Of a DNA stretch of 64,000 bases, positions 1-10,200 are shown in pieces. The position numbers were made by a program, and so were the translations under genes. The notes beneath the pieces were generated by a model. It was not told where the DNA came from and did not search any database. It saw only the letters and a list, made by a program, of their open reading frames with translations. Source of the DNA: Tubiluchus corallicola. Its lineage: Eukaryota; Priapulida; Priapulimorpha; Priapulimorphida; Tubiluchidae. The stretch spans positions 1 through 64,000 of the forward strand of contig JAQGDQ010000293.1 of the NCBI GenBank assembly GCA_030141605.1. The letters are read 5' to 3'. Numbering within the stretch: position 1 is the first letter of the stretch; each line of letters begins with the position of its first letter.

Positions 1-18
1 AAAAGTCCAAAGGAAAGC

Positions 19-1920
19 ATGGAGAAAGTAGAAGAATTGCAAATTGCCAGTGAAGTGGTTCACGCCAGTGAAGATGTTGTTGTCGATGCTGATTCAGTTG
101 GTTCAGAATCCATTTTGAATGAGATTGACGAGTTGCTTGAAACTGACTTGAAAAAAATTGATGAAAGCATTGAAGAAGCAGATGCAGATTTCATGCAACC
201 TCCCAGCAAAAAGAAACGAAAATACAGAACTAAAAAAATTCGAATGATGGAAATGATGGCAGATGAATCAGCTAGTGACATTCAAGATATTGCAGACGAA
301 CCAAAAAAGATCCATAGGAAGAAAATACGTGAACTACAGTCATTCACCATGCCAGATATCCCAAGCCATGAAGTTGACCACAGTTATACAACCCCTGCAG
401 GACCGTTGTTGGCCTACATGAGCACTCCACAGATGCGAGAACATGACTATGCCCAAGAGTTGGTTTGTGATAAAACCCCAGATGTGTATTCGATTTCCTA
501 CTATGTACCACGGTCTTGCGCCCGTTGCCGTCAGGTTGGATATCAGCGTCGTGGCTATTATCCACAGCCAGAGATAACTCACAAAAGAGTACCAAGACCA
601 GAGGCTGAGCGCAAAATAGTTGGCGGCAAAACTATAAACGAACAATCAATATCGAGAGTAAGACTTCGTGCGAAGCTTCGGCGCTTGGAACGACTAGCTA
701 AAAAGAAGGAAAAAGAAGAGTTGAAGAAGAAGCAGAAAGCTATACGCGAAGAGAAGAGGAAGCTGCGCGAGCTGAAACGCCAGAAAAGGGAAGCAATTTT
801 GACTAGGCGACGTAAGATGTACTCGTGCAACCGCTGTCACGAAAAGTTTCCTGCTTTGCAGCAGCTACTCAATCATATCTGTAAAGAGGAGGAGCTGCAA
901 GAGACCAAACCAAAGGTAATCACCTACACTTGCAAGCACTGCGGTGAAAAGTTCAACAAATATTCGCTGCATCGAGAACATAAAAAGACGCACGCGAAGG
1001 AGGAAGCTGAGCTGCAGAGACAAAGGGAAGAGGAAGAGCGAAGGATTGCAGAAGAGGAAGTTGATGACGTAGCCGAGGAAAAGGACGATGACTGGGTACC
1101 AGAGATAGATACCAAACGTTATCAGTGCAAAGTATGTACGGAGCGATTTGGTACAATGAAAGCACTTCGTAGACACCGGCTCAGCCATTTTGTTACTCGT
1201 CGCAGTCTTCGCAGCAAGAAGCCCGGGCAGAAATCTGGTACTTCGCAACCAGAAAGCAATGAGCACGTTAGGAGTATAGCTGAATCCTGTCTAAGTTACA
1301 TCGTAAAAACTGTATGCAATCGGGAAAAGTATCGTCGATACAGTGAAAAAATGAAACTTCGCAAAGAATTAGAGAAAAAACTAACGGCAAGTTTGAAACT
1401 TCCCTCGAAAAATCACAAGAAAACTCCTGGGAAAGGTACGACACGGCCTGGAATAGTATCTGTCAAGTCCAAAACTTCCAAGCGGAAGTTACGTTTGCAG
1501 CCGGAAAGAGCAAAGGCTGACCGTACCTGTCATGCTTGCGAGTTGATCTTCAACAGCGTGTTAAAACTACATGGTCACAAGCTCAATGACCATAAGACAT
1601 ACATTGACGTCCCGGTCGGAGTGCAGTGTATGGTATGCAGTCGACAGTTCGACAGCGCAGAAGATATTGACTTTCACATTAACTTGCACCGTGGCAGGTA
1701 CAAACGAGAAATGAGATTGACAACAGTGGAAGCGCCTAAGCTCGTTACTTGCTATGAACCACCCGCTCATGAAATGGAGGCAATGTGTCAATGGATGGTT
1801 ATAAATAACACATTAGTGAAAGTTCCAATGGCGGTTGCCGTTTCTGCCGGCGCTAAAATTGTATGCAGTTATGAGGCAGCAGCACCTGCTAAATTAAACA
1901 CAAAGGGTAAAAAACCTTAA
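19..1920 (+). CDS. C2H2 zinc-finger protein, 3' coding exon (possibly whole CDS)
   Basis: Open frame of 633 codons ending in TAA. Likely a nuclear DNA- or RNA-binding regulator. The N-terminus is acidic and is followed by a basic NLS-like run (PPSKKKRKYR, residues 61-70). A highly charged, probably coiled-coil segment spans about 214-266. Finger 1 (about 270-288) is degenerate, with its second zinc histidine position occupied by Cys. Canonical C2H2 fingers lie at about 305-325, 370-390, 504-525 and 537-557, the last two after a basic linker. The six codons before the ATG are open to the window edge, so the true start may lie upstream and this may be only the last exon. I do not recognise an orthologue; family C2H2 is certain, target unknown. 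Confidence 0.85.
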   Translation: MEKVEELQIASEVVHASEDVVVDADSVGSESILNEIDELLETDLKKIDESIEEADADFMQPPSKKKRKYRTKKIRMMEMMADESASDIQDIADEPKKIHRKKIRELQSFTMPDIPSHEVDHSYTTPAGPLLAYMSTPQMREHDYAQELVCDKTPDVYSISYYVPRSCARCRQVGYQRRGYYPQPEITHKRVPRPEAERKIVGGKTINEQSISRVRLRAKLRRLERLAKKKEKEELKKKQKAIREEKRKLRELKRQKREAILTRRRKMYSCNRCHEKFPALQQLLNHICKEEELQETKPKVITYTCKHCGEKFNKYSLHREHKKTHAKEEAELQRQREEEERRIAEEEVDDVAEEKDDDWVPEIDTKRYQCKVCTERFGTMKALRRHRLSHFVTRRSLRSKKPGQKSGTSQPESNEHVRSIAESCLSYIVKTVCNREKYRRYSEKMKLRKELEKKLTASLKLPSKNHKKTPGKGTTRPGIVSVKSKTSKRKLRLQPERAKADRTCHACELIFNSVLKLHGHKLNDHKTYIDVPVGVQCMVCSRQFDSAEDIDFHINLHRGRYKREMRLTTVEAPKLVTCYEPPAHEMEAMCQWMVINNTLVKVPMAVAVSAGAKIVCSYEAAAPAKLNTKGKKP

Positions 1921-2600
1921 ACAGTAATGATGGATTTCGTTTTGCGATTTCCTATAGTCCATTTGAATGGTTTTTGAGCCAGGTTGGCTTATAGCTTAAA
2001 CATGAATTTTATTGTAATCTAATTTTTGTTGGTAAACTTGCCAAGTGTATGGGGTGTTGTCATAGTTTCATCTTAAGCTGTTGAATGAAAGAAATTTGTG
2101 CCGATGTTTGGTAATTTATAATATTGATATTATTTTTATTGTATCACTATCATGATTTTTCACCGTGTAATTATAAGTTTGACCACTTGACGTCTAAACT
2201 CATAGGTTTGAAACTTTGGCTTTATGTAGAGTGTGTTAAATACTTTTATTGTTATTGTATTTTTCCACTTTGGTTTATAAGCTAGATGTTATTTCCGATT
2301 GTGTAGAAATTGCAGGCAGAGTGTAAATTATGTAAAGAATACACCATAGAGTGTAAAAATGCTTGCTTATGTGTGGTCATTTCATAGCCAGTTGTTAACA
2401 TTGTTGACATTATAAATGTAGAAAAGTGTACATAAAAATGATTAAGCTTTTTATTGTTGCAAGAATTGTATGTATGAATGGAAATTTTGCTGGCTGCACG
2501 CCACCTCGTTCTATGAATTACGTTTGGCTTTTTGTGTGGTTAGGATGACTAAATAATGCTAATGAAATGCGCTGTAAATAAAAAAATTACGTTTACTATA
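1921..2600 (+). other. 3' UTR of the zinc-finger gene
   Basis: AT-rich, stop-filled sequence directly after the TAA. It ends in a canonical AATAAA poly(A) signal at 2577-2582, giving a 3' UTR of about 670 bases. No other gene is visible here. Confidence 0.6.
2577..2582 (+). terminator. AATAAA polyadenylation signal of the zinc-finger gene
   Basis: First AATAAA downstream of the stop codon, followed by an A-run and a T-rich stretch. Confidence 0.6.
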
Positions 2601-2870
2601 TCTCTGTCCAAGAGTTCTGCAGTATCATATACTTTACAAATACGTTTTCATGAAAACTTTAGCAATTTTGTCATGTTTCTCAGGTGTTGTTGAGTCACAG
2701 TGCAATTTTATACAAGACAAGTTCGACACACTATAAGGAAAAATCCAACAGTCATTGGTGGGCCACCAGTATTGATATTTGTGGCAAAACTGGAATCTAG
2801 CTCGTCAAGTGTTACCATCTTATATGAGCCACTGAACCAATAGAGTTGTCTTAATTACATTCAGATGTAA

Positions 2871-3180
2871 CGGGTGTGTTAGAAGTCACTATACACTTTA
2901 CATTTTCTATATTTTTAAACAAACAAAGCAAAATGTTTGAAATTTTGGTCAGATGAAGTAAAATATTGGACAATTCTTTCAGTCAAATTAGGTGAAAATC
3001 TGAAAAGAAGTAGCAGGCTATTTTTGTTCCCTTCATGGGCCTCAAGCATTTCAGAGACCAATCCAATGGCAAGTCGGTCAAATGCTGCTTTTAATTCGTG
3101 TGAGAGCTAGCTGAGATTGGAGAAAAATTTAAGGCGAAGATTTGAAATCAAAGTGTATAGTGACTTTTGAGCCACCCTTG
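2871..3180. mobile_element. Small TIR element (MITE-like), about 310 bp
   Basis: The ends are inverted repeats of about 28 bp with four mismatches. Both read GGGTG, six or seven variable bases, then AAGTCACTATACACTT inward. No coding capacity. The target-site duplication is not clear; a TA lies near each end. The superfamily is unassigned. Confidence 0.6.
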
Positions 3181-3274
3181 AAGTAAAGTGTCAGAATTAT
3201 TAAGGCAAATGAAGCAGCTCGGAGCAAGTATTGAACCCAAGTAGTCACAAACTGTTTACTGCATGACCATTTGG

Positions 3275-4270
3275 TTGTGGAGTTTGACTTCAGTTGTGGA
3301 TGTGACTTTGGTTGTGGAGTAGAGTTTGACTTTGATTGTGGAATTTGAGTTTGGGTGTGGAGTTTTGTCTTCAGTTGTGGATTTGACTGGTTGTCGAGTT
3401 TGACTTTGGTAGTGGAGTATGACTTCGTTGTGGAGTTTGACTTTAGTTGTGTTGTTTGACTTTGTTTGTGGATTTGACTTTGGTTGTGGAGTTTAACGTT
3501 TGGTTGTAGAGTTTGACTTTAGTTGTGGAGTTTGACTTTGGTTGTCGAGTTTGACATTGGTTTCGGAGTTTGACTTTAGTTGTAGATTTGACTTTGGTTG
3601 TGGAGTTTAACTTTTGGTTGTGGAGTTTGACTTTAGTTGTGGAGTTTGACATTGATTGTGGAGTTTGACTTTGGTTGTCGAGTTTGATTTTGGTTGTGGA
3701 ACTTCACTTTTTTAATGGAATTTGACTTTAGTTGTGGAGTTTGACTTTGGTAGTGGAGTATGACTTCGTTGTGGAGTTTGACTTTAGTTGTGTTGTTTGA
3801 CTTTGTTTGTGGATTTGACTTTGGTTGTGGAGTTTAACGTTTGGTTGTAGAGTTTGACTTTAGTTGTGGAGTTTGACTTTGGTTGTCGAGTTTGACATTG
3901 GTTTCGGAGTTTGACTTTAGTTGTAGATTTGACTTTGGTTGTGGAGTTTAACTTTTGGTTGTGGAGTTTGACTTTAGTTGTGGAGTTTGACATTGATTGT
4001 GGAGTTTGACTTTGGTTGTCGAGTTTGATTTTGGTTGTGGAACTTCACTTTTTTAATGGAATTTGACTTTAGTTGTGGAGTTTGACTTTGGTTGTCGAGT
4101 TTGACTTTGGTTGTGGAACTTCACTTTTTTAATGGAATTTGACTTTTGTTGTGGATTTGACTTTGGTTGTGGAGTTTGACTTCAGTTGTGGAACTTCACT
4201 TTGGTAGTGGAATTTGACTTCAGTTGTGAAACTTCACTTTGGTAGTGGAGTTTGACTTTGGTTGTGGAGC
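3275..4270. repeat. 19-bp minisatellite with 341-bp higher-order duplication
   Basis: About 50 imperfect copies of a 19-bp unit (consensus GAGTTTGACTTTGGTTGTG). A block of about 18 units starting near 3399 is repeated almost exactly from about 3740, a 341-bp offset. The predicted reading frames here are low-complexity and are not genes. Confidence 0.9.
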
Positions 4271-4885
4271 ACACTCCAATTGGTTATTCAGTAGTTGTAT
4301 TATCCACTGGCAAAGTCTGCTTGCATGGCAGATCAGGGACAAGAATTGGGGACGTTTCAATTATTTAGTGCATAAGGCTTTCTGTTCATGTCTTACTTCA
4401 TATTTTCTACAAATTTCACCGAAATTTTACATTTTTATAAATTAAAATACAGATAATAACTGAAGAGTAGGAATAAATGAATCATTGAATAGGCTACATA
4501 TATGAGCAGGCAACATCGTGCAAATGTGCCCTGCTATATTATTGAAAATTACGTTGATGCTGGCTTTAAAATGTTTCAGAAAACTTAATTATTCTTGTTT
4601 TAATTGAATTCTCGTTGTTAATATGAGAAACGCAAGCAAAATTCGCGTTATAAGTTATTCACAGTGTATACCGCAATGAGTAAAGCCACTAAACGACAAC
4701 CTGTTACTGTATGAAGGTCTGCTGAAGCTCTTTGTACTAATTTTATTATTATTTAATTTTTTCCTTCAATCTTATAGCACTCTCACCCCAAAAATGTTGG
4801 AAACAACTTTAGTAACTCAAAGTGCTCCCATACGTAAAAATGTTTTATAATTCCCTTAAGATATCTACGCTTAAAATATATACCA
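4271..4885. other. Intergenic, nothing recognised
   Basis: AT-rich sequence without a convincing ORF, repeat or RNA. Confidence 0.5.
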
Positions 4886-5060
4886 GACGGGATATAGTCT
4901 AGTTGTAACGCGTCCGCTTTCTGTTTGGGAGATCGTGAGTTCGATACTGTGGCCTGGTCACACCGAAGACTTTAAAAATGTTACCTGTTGTTGTCGTGCC
5001 TTGCGCATGTATTTAGGGTAAAAGCGGGGTAATAATAGTCTTTGCTATGTAGTTGCAGGT
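4886..5060 (+). mobile_element. tRNA-derived SINE, diverged copy
   Basis: The head resembles a tRNA gene: an A-box-like TATAGTCTAGTTGTAACG near 4893 and a B-box-like GAGTTCGATAC near 4937, 30-odd bases apart as in a tRNA promoter. The body (CACCGAAGACTT, then GGGGTAATAATAGTC) matches the better copy at 45.45 kb (CATACCAAAGACTT, GGGTAATAATAATCG), which defines the family. Confidence 0.65.
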
Positions 5061-6880
5061 AACACAGTAGGTTTGTTATTTACAGTAGGCCAAAAGCTCT
5101 TTAACTGATCGCGCTTAACATTAATTGTTTGTCCAAAAGCCGACTTTAATATGCAATTACACGTCTAATCTCGTCTAAACAGGACTTGGATTCTACAGTG
5201 GAAAGTGGCGCCTTGCAACGGCAGAAATATTACAATCAAGCACCTGTTTATGTAACAAGTTTAGACTAGCCAGGCTTAGTGAACTTATTCGTGATGTGTG
5301 TGTCGCAAATGTTAAAACAGCAAGATTACGTAACTACAGGTCAGAGAACTCTGGCAAAATTGCATTACCGGGAGTAAAACTGTCCAGGCTGAACTAGGAT
5401 TTACATAAAATTATTATAGTAAATTAAATAACAATTTATTATTATAATCATTATTTAAAAATATCTTAAATACAAAAAATAAAAATCAATATTTAGATAC
5501 AGAAGGGCAAATTAACGCCTGACTAGCTAAAAAGTAAAAACATACAAATAGGTATCCTGGAAATTAATTAAAAGAAAAAAGCAACGGACTCTCAAAGCTT
5601 TAATCGGTAAAAATTTGACATCGAAATTTATCAAATTTCACATGATAAAAATTAGAAACTAATTAAAGTTTCACATTTTGATTAAAGGTAAGTTTAGCCA
5701 ATAAGACTCAGATCTGCTGTACATTTAATAGTGTCATAAGGAAATCTTTAATTTAGATTGGCTAATTTAGATCAGTATTTGCCACGATTTAAAAAAATCG
5801 TGAGTTTAAATTATTTCAAAATACCAATGGCTTCAGATGAACCGATAGAACCGACGAACAAAATATCATTTTAAAATTATTTGGTTTTGATTTCAAACAA
5901 TTCTATGACCACGTGATCAAAATCGAAAACTCGCTACTCATATTTTTTCATATCCAGGTATTTGAATTTGTTACACGTGTTTTAAAATGCATTTTTATAA
6001 CACAATTAAGTTTTTACAATAATGAAAAACCACGTAACGACTTCGCTGAGTCAACATCTAAAATGGCTGTTTGTCTTGCTATAATCATCACTGTGAATCT
6101 GTGAGACTCAATGGCTTCAGATGTTCTAGCTTGGAGTTCATGAGTAACAAGGTTTTAGTTGGGATTGCATAATTTATTATTATAACAACAATTACACATG
6201 CATGCCAGCAACGTTTGCCAATCTACGTTGCCTCACTTATACAAGTTTTTCGCGCATCAAGTCGATCCACTTAATTTGAAATTGGCACATGGATGGCTTC
6301 TTTGTACCACTCTTTCAAGAATTAATCGGGAATGCGAAGCTTTGAGTTACTCGTTTATTGACGTCTCCTGCCCAACTGCCTGGATATATCGTTTAAAACG
6401 CCAACTATCGTTGCCATTGTTCTGTTTCTTCGTGCGTGACATTTAAAACGCCGTTTTATGTTTATACGGAATCCATTTTGTTGTACAGATTTAGAATACA
6501 GAGTAACTCCATTGTGACATCAGAATATAAAAGTTGGCTAAAAACTTACGTGAACAAGGCAAACGAGAACAACAGGAACCACGGCGAAATAAACAGCCTT
6601 ATAAAGTTACTTCGGAAGCGATTAACTCAAAAATCCTGCCTAGCGTGGACACAGTTCACTATATTCATAGCCATACAAAAATATTGATAAAATGTCTGTG
6701 GCATTTTGCCACAGCTTTTGTTGGCAAATGGGCTGTTGTCACATTTCTGTTGATGTGAGACTGTCAACGAATTTCAAAAGACAGAAGGTGGTACGTAGTG
6801 TGTCAGTTCTTTTTAATCAGCAAATATTATACCACGGTTAATGTGAGCTGTATATCATTGATGTTTAGGTCTGCTAAATT
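5061..6880. other. Intergenic region upstream of tyrosinase copy A
   Basis: AT-rich with only short chance ORFs (up to 83 aa, no recognisable domain). Two CACGTG E-box palindromes lie near 5909 and 5975, about 1.2 kb before the tyrosinase ATG. They are possible bHLH-Zip (MITF-type) sites but could be chance. Confidence 0.4.
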
Positions 6881-6882
6881 TG

Positions 6883-7123
6883 TGGCCTAGCTATTTAAAT
6901 TAGCGTCTGTCGAACGGTCTCTATTTTACAAGTGCAGTACGTAGATAAGTGAAGAAGACAAATAACTCAAGCTGGTCTTTGGACGGCTTGACAAATAGTT
7001 CAAGGAGGACTAAAGACGAATGTAAAATAATATCGTTATCTCTGATAGTGTGTGAAGTGGGTGTAAACTAAATAGCGAGGTGCATAGCTAGTTTTAAGTT
7101 AAACCGCGTCTTTAATTACAATT
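6883..7123 (+). promoter_or_regulatory. Proximal promoter / 5' UTR of tyrosinase copy A
   Basis: Aligns with the 231 bp before copy B (21438-21668). Shared words in the same order include TGGCCT, CTACAAGTGCA, CGTTATCTCT, TAGCTAGTTTT and GTCTTTAATTACAATT just before the ATG. A TATA-like TATTTAAAT sits at 6892-6900. The start site is inferred to be about 6920-6930 but is not visible directly. Confidence 0.5.
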
Positions 7124-7292
7124 ATGTTGTCATGTAAAGCCGCGTTCACACTATTCCTGTTACTCGTTTGTTGCACCACGTGTTGCATAGCGCAGTTTCC
7201 GGTTGTTTGTTTGCAGAATATAACTAGTCATCGTTCACATGATGATCCGACGAGACGTGTGATCAGATACTGCTGTCCAGCAGACAGCTCTG
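7124..7292 (+). CDS. Tyrosinase A exon 1 (signal peptide, first Cys cluster)
   Basis: ATG follows the conserved GTCTTTAATTACAATT shared with copy B. Hydrophobic leader then AQFPVVCL, matching the mature N-terminus of vertebrate TYR. Donor GTAAGT; phase 1. Confidence 0.9.
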
Positions 7293-10200
7293 GTAAGTTG
7301 ACCACGAGTTTTCTTGTGAATTAAACATTTTTTGAAAGTAGTTACTGTATTCTGCAAAAGGGCTGAAAATTAATTTTTTATTAAATGAAAACAGGAACGT
7401 AACAAAACTTTCTGAAGAGTTTTTTTTAGATTTTGTAGACAAGTTGTAGAAATGATATCCTTTTGCTTGCTTGCACGCGTGCATGTTACGTCCTTGTTGG
7501 AATTACGCAAGCTTAGAAGCAAATGAAAAAACAGACGAACAGTTGTTAAGACTGTTGATAAGTTGATATAAACACATTGATAAGAATTTTTTCGAATATG
7601 GCACAAATGTAGAAAGGAAACTTCTTATATCGCATTGTTCAAACTTTTATTGTACAGCTGTATGGTATAATTTTTTTATAAGTTTAATCACATAAAAATT
7701 GCATACAATAAAGGCACCCGAAAGTTATTTCAGCTACAATATGATTGTTCTGCAAGAGAAATGTGTGTTCAACGTGACATACCGTATTTTGACACTATAA
7801 TTCGAAAATGTACTTATGCACTTAAAAAAGGCTGTCATAAAGTTGCAATACTTTGGTACTGAACATATCGAATAGTGAATGCAGGTATAAATCTAAAATT
7901 CATCAGCACTGGCTGAAAATTTTATATGTGTAAAACAGGCTAATATGACTTTAATAATTATATAATAATAATAATTTTATTGCAGACATTTTATTGTATG
8001 GGAGTGGCAGTAGGTCTGTCTTTAAGCTGTTATCTTCTGTTTTTTATATCGAAGAAATTCTGAAATAAAGGTTTAAATTCAAATTCAATATAGTCTGTTA
8101 AAGTCGAAATAGCTATAGTATAATTGGGCACATTTTCTGTTCACACTATAGAGTTTGGGACTGAGGCAGAAAGTGCACTCTGTTTCGTACCATATTTTGA
8201 CAACACTTAATTTCTGTAAAAAAAACTCATTCAAAAAAGGAAAAGTGAGGTCTGTCACAAAGTGCTAATACGAATTAGTTTTTTATGTGATTCAACTGCT
8301 TTACATTGCAGCTCTGTTGTTGTGGAACCCAAGAAGCTCAAGAATTTTTTGTCTGATACGTAGATGACATATTTTAATTCGTTTTTTGCCATTTCTACAG
8401 GATTAGTTTGCGGTGGTCCTAGCAGAGGCCACTGTCGCAAGATCAGACCAACCGTGGAAAGAAATCCGGAAGAACCAAAATTTGAAGACAGATACGCTTG
8501 GCCAACAAGTTTCGTTACTCATCAGTGCTATTGCAATAGCAACTACTATGGGTCTGTAGGCCCAATAGCCTTTCATAGTTTTAATCGTTTAGCTTTACTT
8601 TGGTTTAGGACCTTTTATATAATTTCCAATTTACCTGTTTACCTAGCGTCTGATGGATCTATGTTGATGTACGTGCAGATACCTGTTAGTGTCTAGGTAT
8701 CAAATGTCTTGTCTCAGTCAAGAGTCCTGGTTGCTAAATGTCTGCAGTCCAAGCACATTGTTTTACTGCGTGTTGTATTATTTTACAAGTAATAATGACT
8801 GTCAGGTTACAAAATGTTAGGTAACCAAGTGCACAAGATAAAATCTCACAGAATTACTGTGTATCTAGTACCCAAGAATTCGACGGACCAAGTCTCCGGC
8901 ATAATAAACATAATTGCCAGAAGTCTAAATTAGTTAGATTTCAGTTTACCAAATATCTGGGTTATAATTAAAAATGCCTGGTTTAAAAATAACTCAGCTA
9001 ACAAACGTCTAGTAATCATGTGCAAGCAATTTACAGTCGAGTTACAAAGTATCCTCTTAATAAGTGCGTTGGTTACTAAATGTGCAGTTATTAAGTTTCC
9101 AGATATGAAGCTTTAACGGGTTATTAGCTGTTTGCCTTACCAAATGTCCTCAATCCTCTAGCAATAAAATATTCCAGTTTGTTATAGCCGTACACACTGT
9201 TTAGTCATGGTCTCATAGTCTACTAGGACATCTTTCTGATTAATGGTCTTCTGCTGGATTGTGCTGCAAGAACAACCTTTTACACACAAAATACCCACAT
9301 CAAGCACTCAATACCCACAACGTCTAACGAGTACCCTATACTCTACACACAAATGTGAAATATACTGCATAATGCGCATACAGGTGGGTTGATAGCTTTA
9401 TAAATTCGGGATAAATTTTCTTTCCGTTTCAACAGGTACGACTGCTCAGAATGCAAGTTTGGATACACAGGAAAAAACTGTGACAGACCAGTCACTTTAA
9501 AACGTCGAAATATTCACTCAATGAATGATGCTGATATACAAGAACTCAAAGACGCTATGGTAAAGGCGAAACACACTGTCAGTGACTATGCTACTCTAAG
9601 CACATCTTACAGGTAATGTGAATTTTGCTTAACTAATAGCTTAGGCTCAATTGATAAGATAGATCATAGTTAATTGCACATGGTTGGTTTGCTGATTGTT
9701 CATTATTGCTTGATTCGATGCTTAACTGATTTGTTAGGTTGGCTGATTTCTGTATTAGTTTTTTGTTCTTTGCTGAGCTAATTGATTGGTTATTAGGTAG
9801 AAAAATAGTAGGCCGGTTGATCAGTCAGTCACTCACTTGGTTAGTCGGTGGTCAGAAGTTGATTATTTGATAGCTTGCTCAGTTGGTTGACTAGGTCATT
9901 TGATTAGTCGGTGGTCAAAAGTTGATTATTTTATAGCTTGCTCAGTTGGTTGACTAGGTCACTTGGTTAGTCGGTGGTAAGAAGATTATTTGATAGCTTG
10001 CTCAGTTGATTGACTAGGTCACTTGGTTAGTCGGTGGTCAGAGTTGATTATTTGATAGCTTGCTCAGTTGATTGACTAGGTCACTTGGTTAGTCGGTGGT
10101 CAGAAGTTGATTATTTGAAAGCTTACTCAGTTGGTTGACTAGGTCACTTGGTTAGTCGGTGGTCAGAAGTTGATTATTTGATAGCTTGCTCAGATGATTG

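Noticed and set aside
340-1266. Minus-strand ORFs of up to 133 codons across the zinc-finger exon
   Set aside because: Shadows of the real coding frame.
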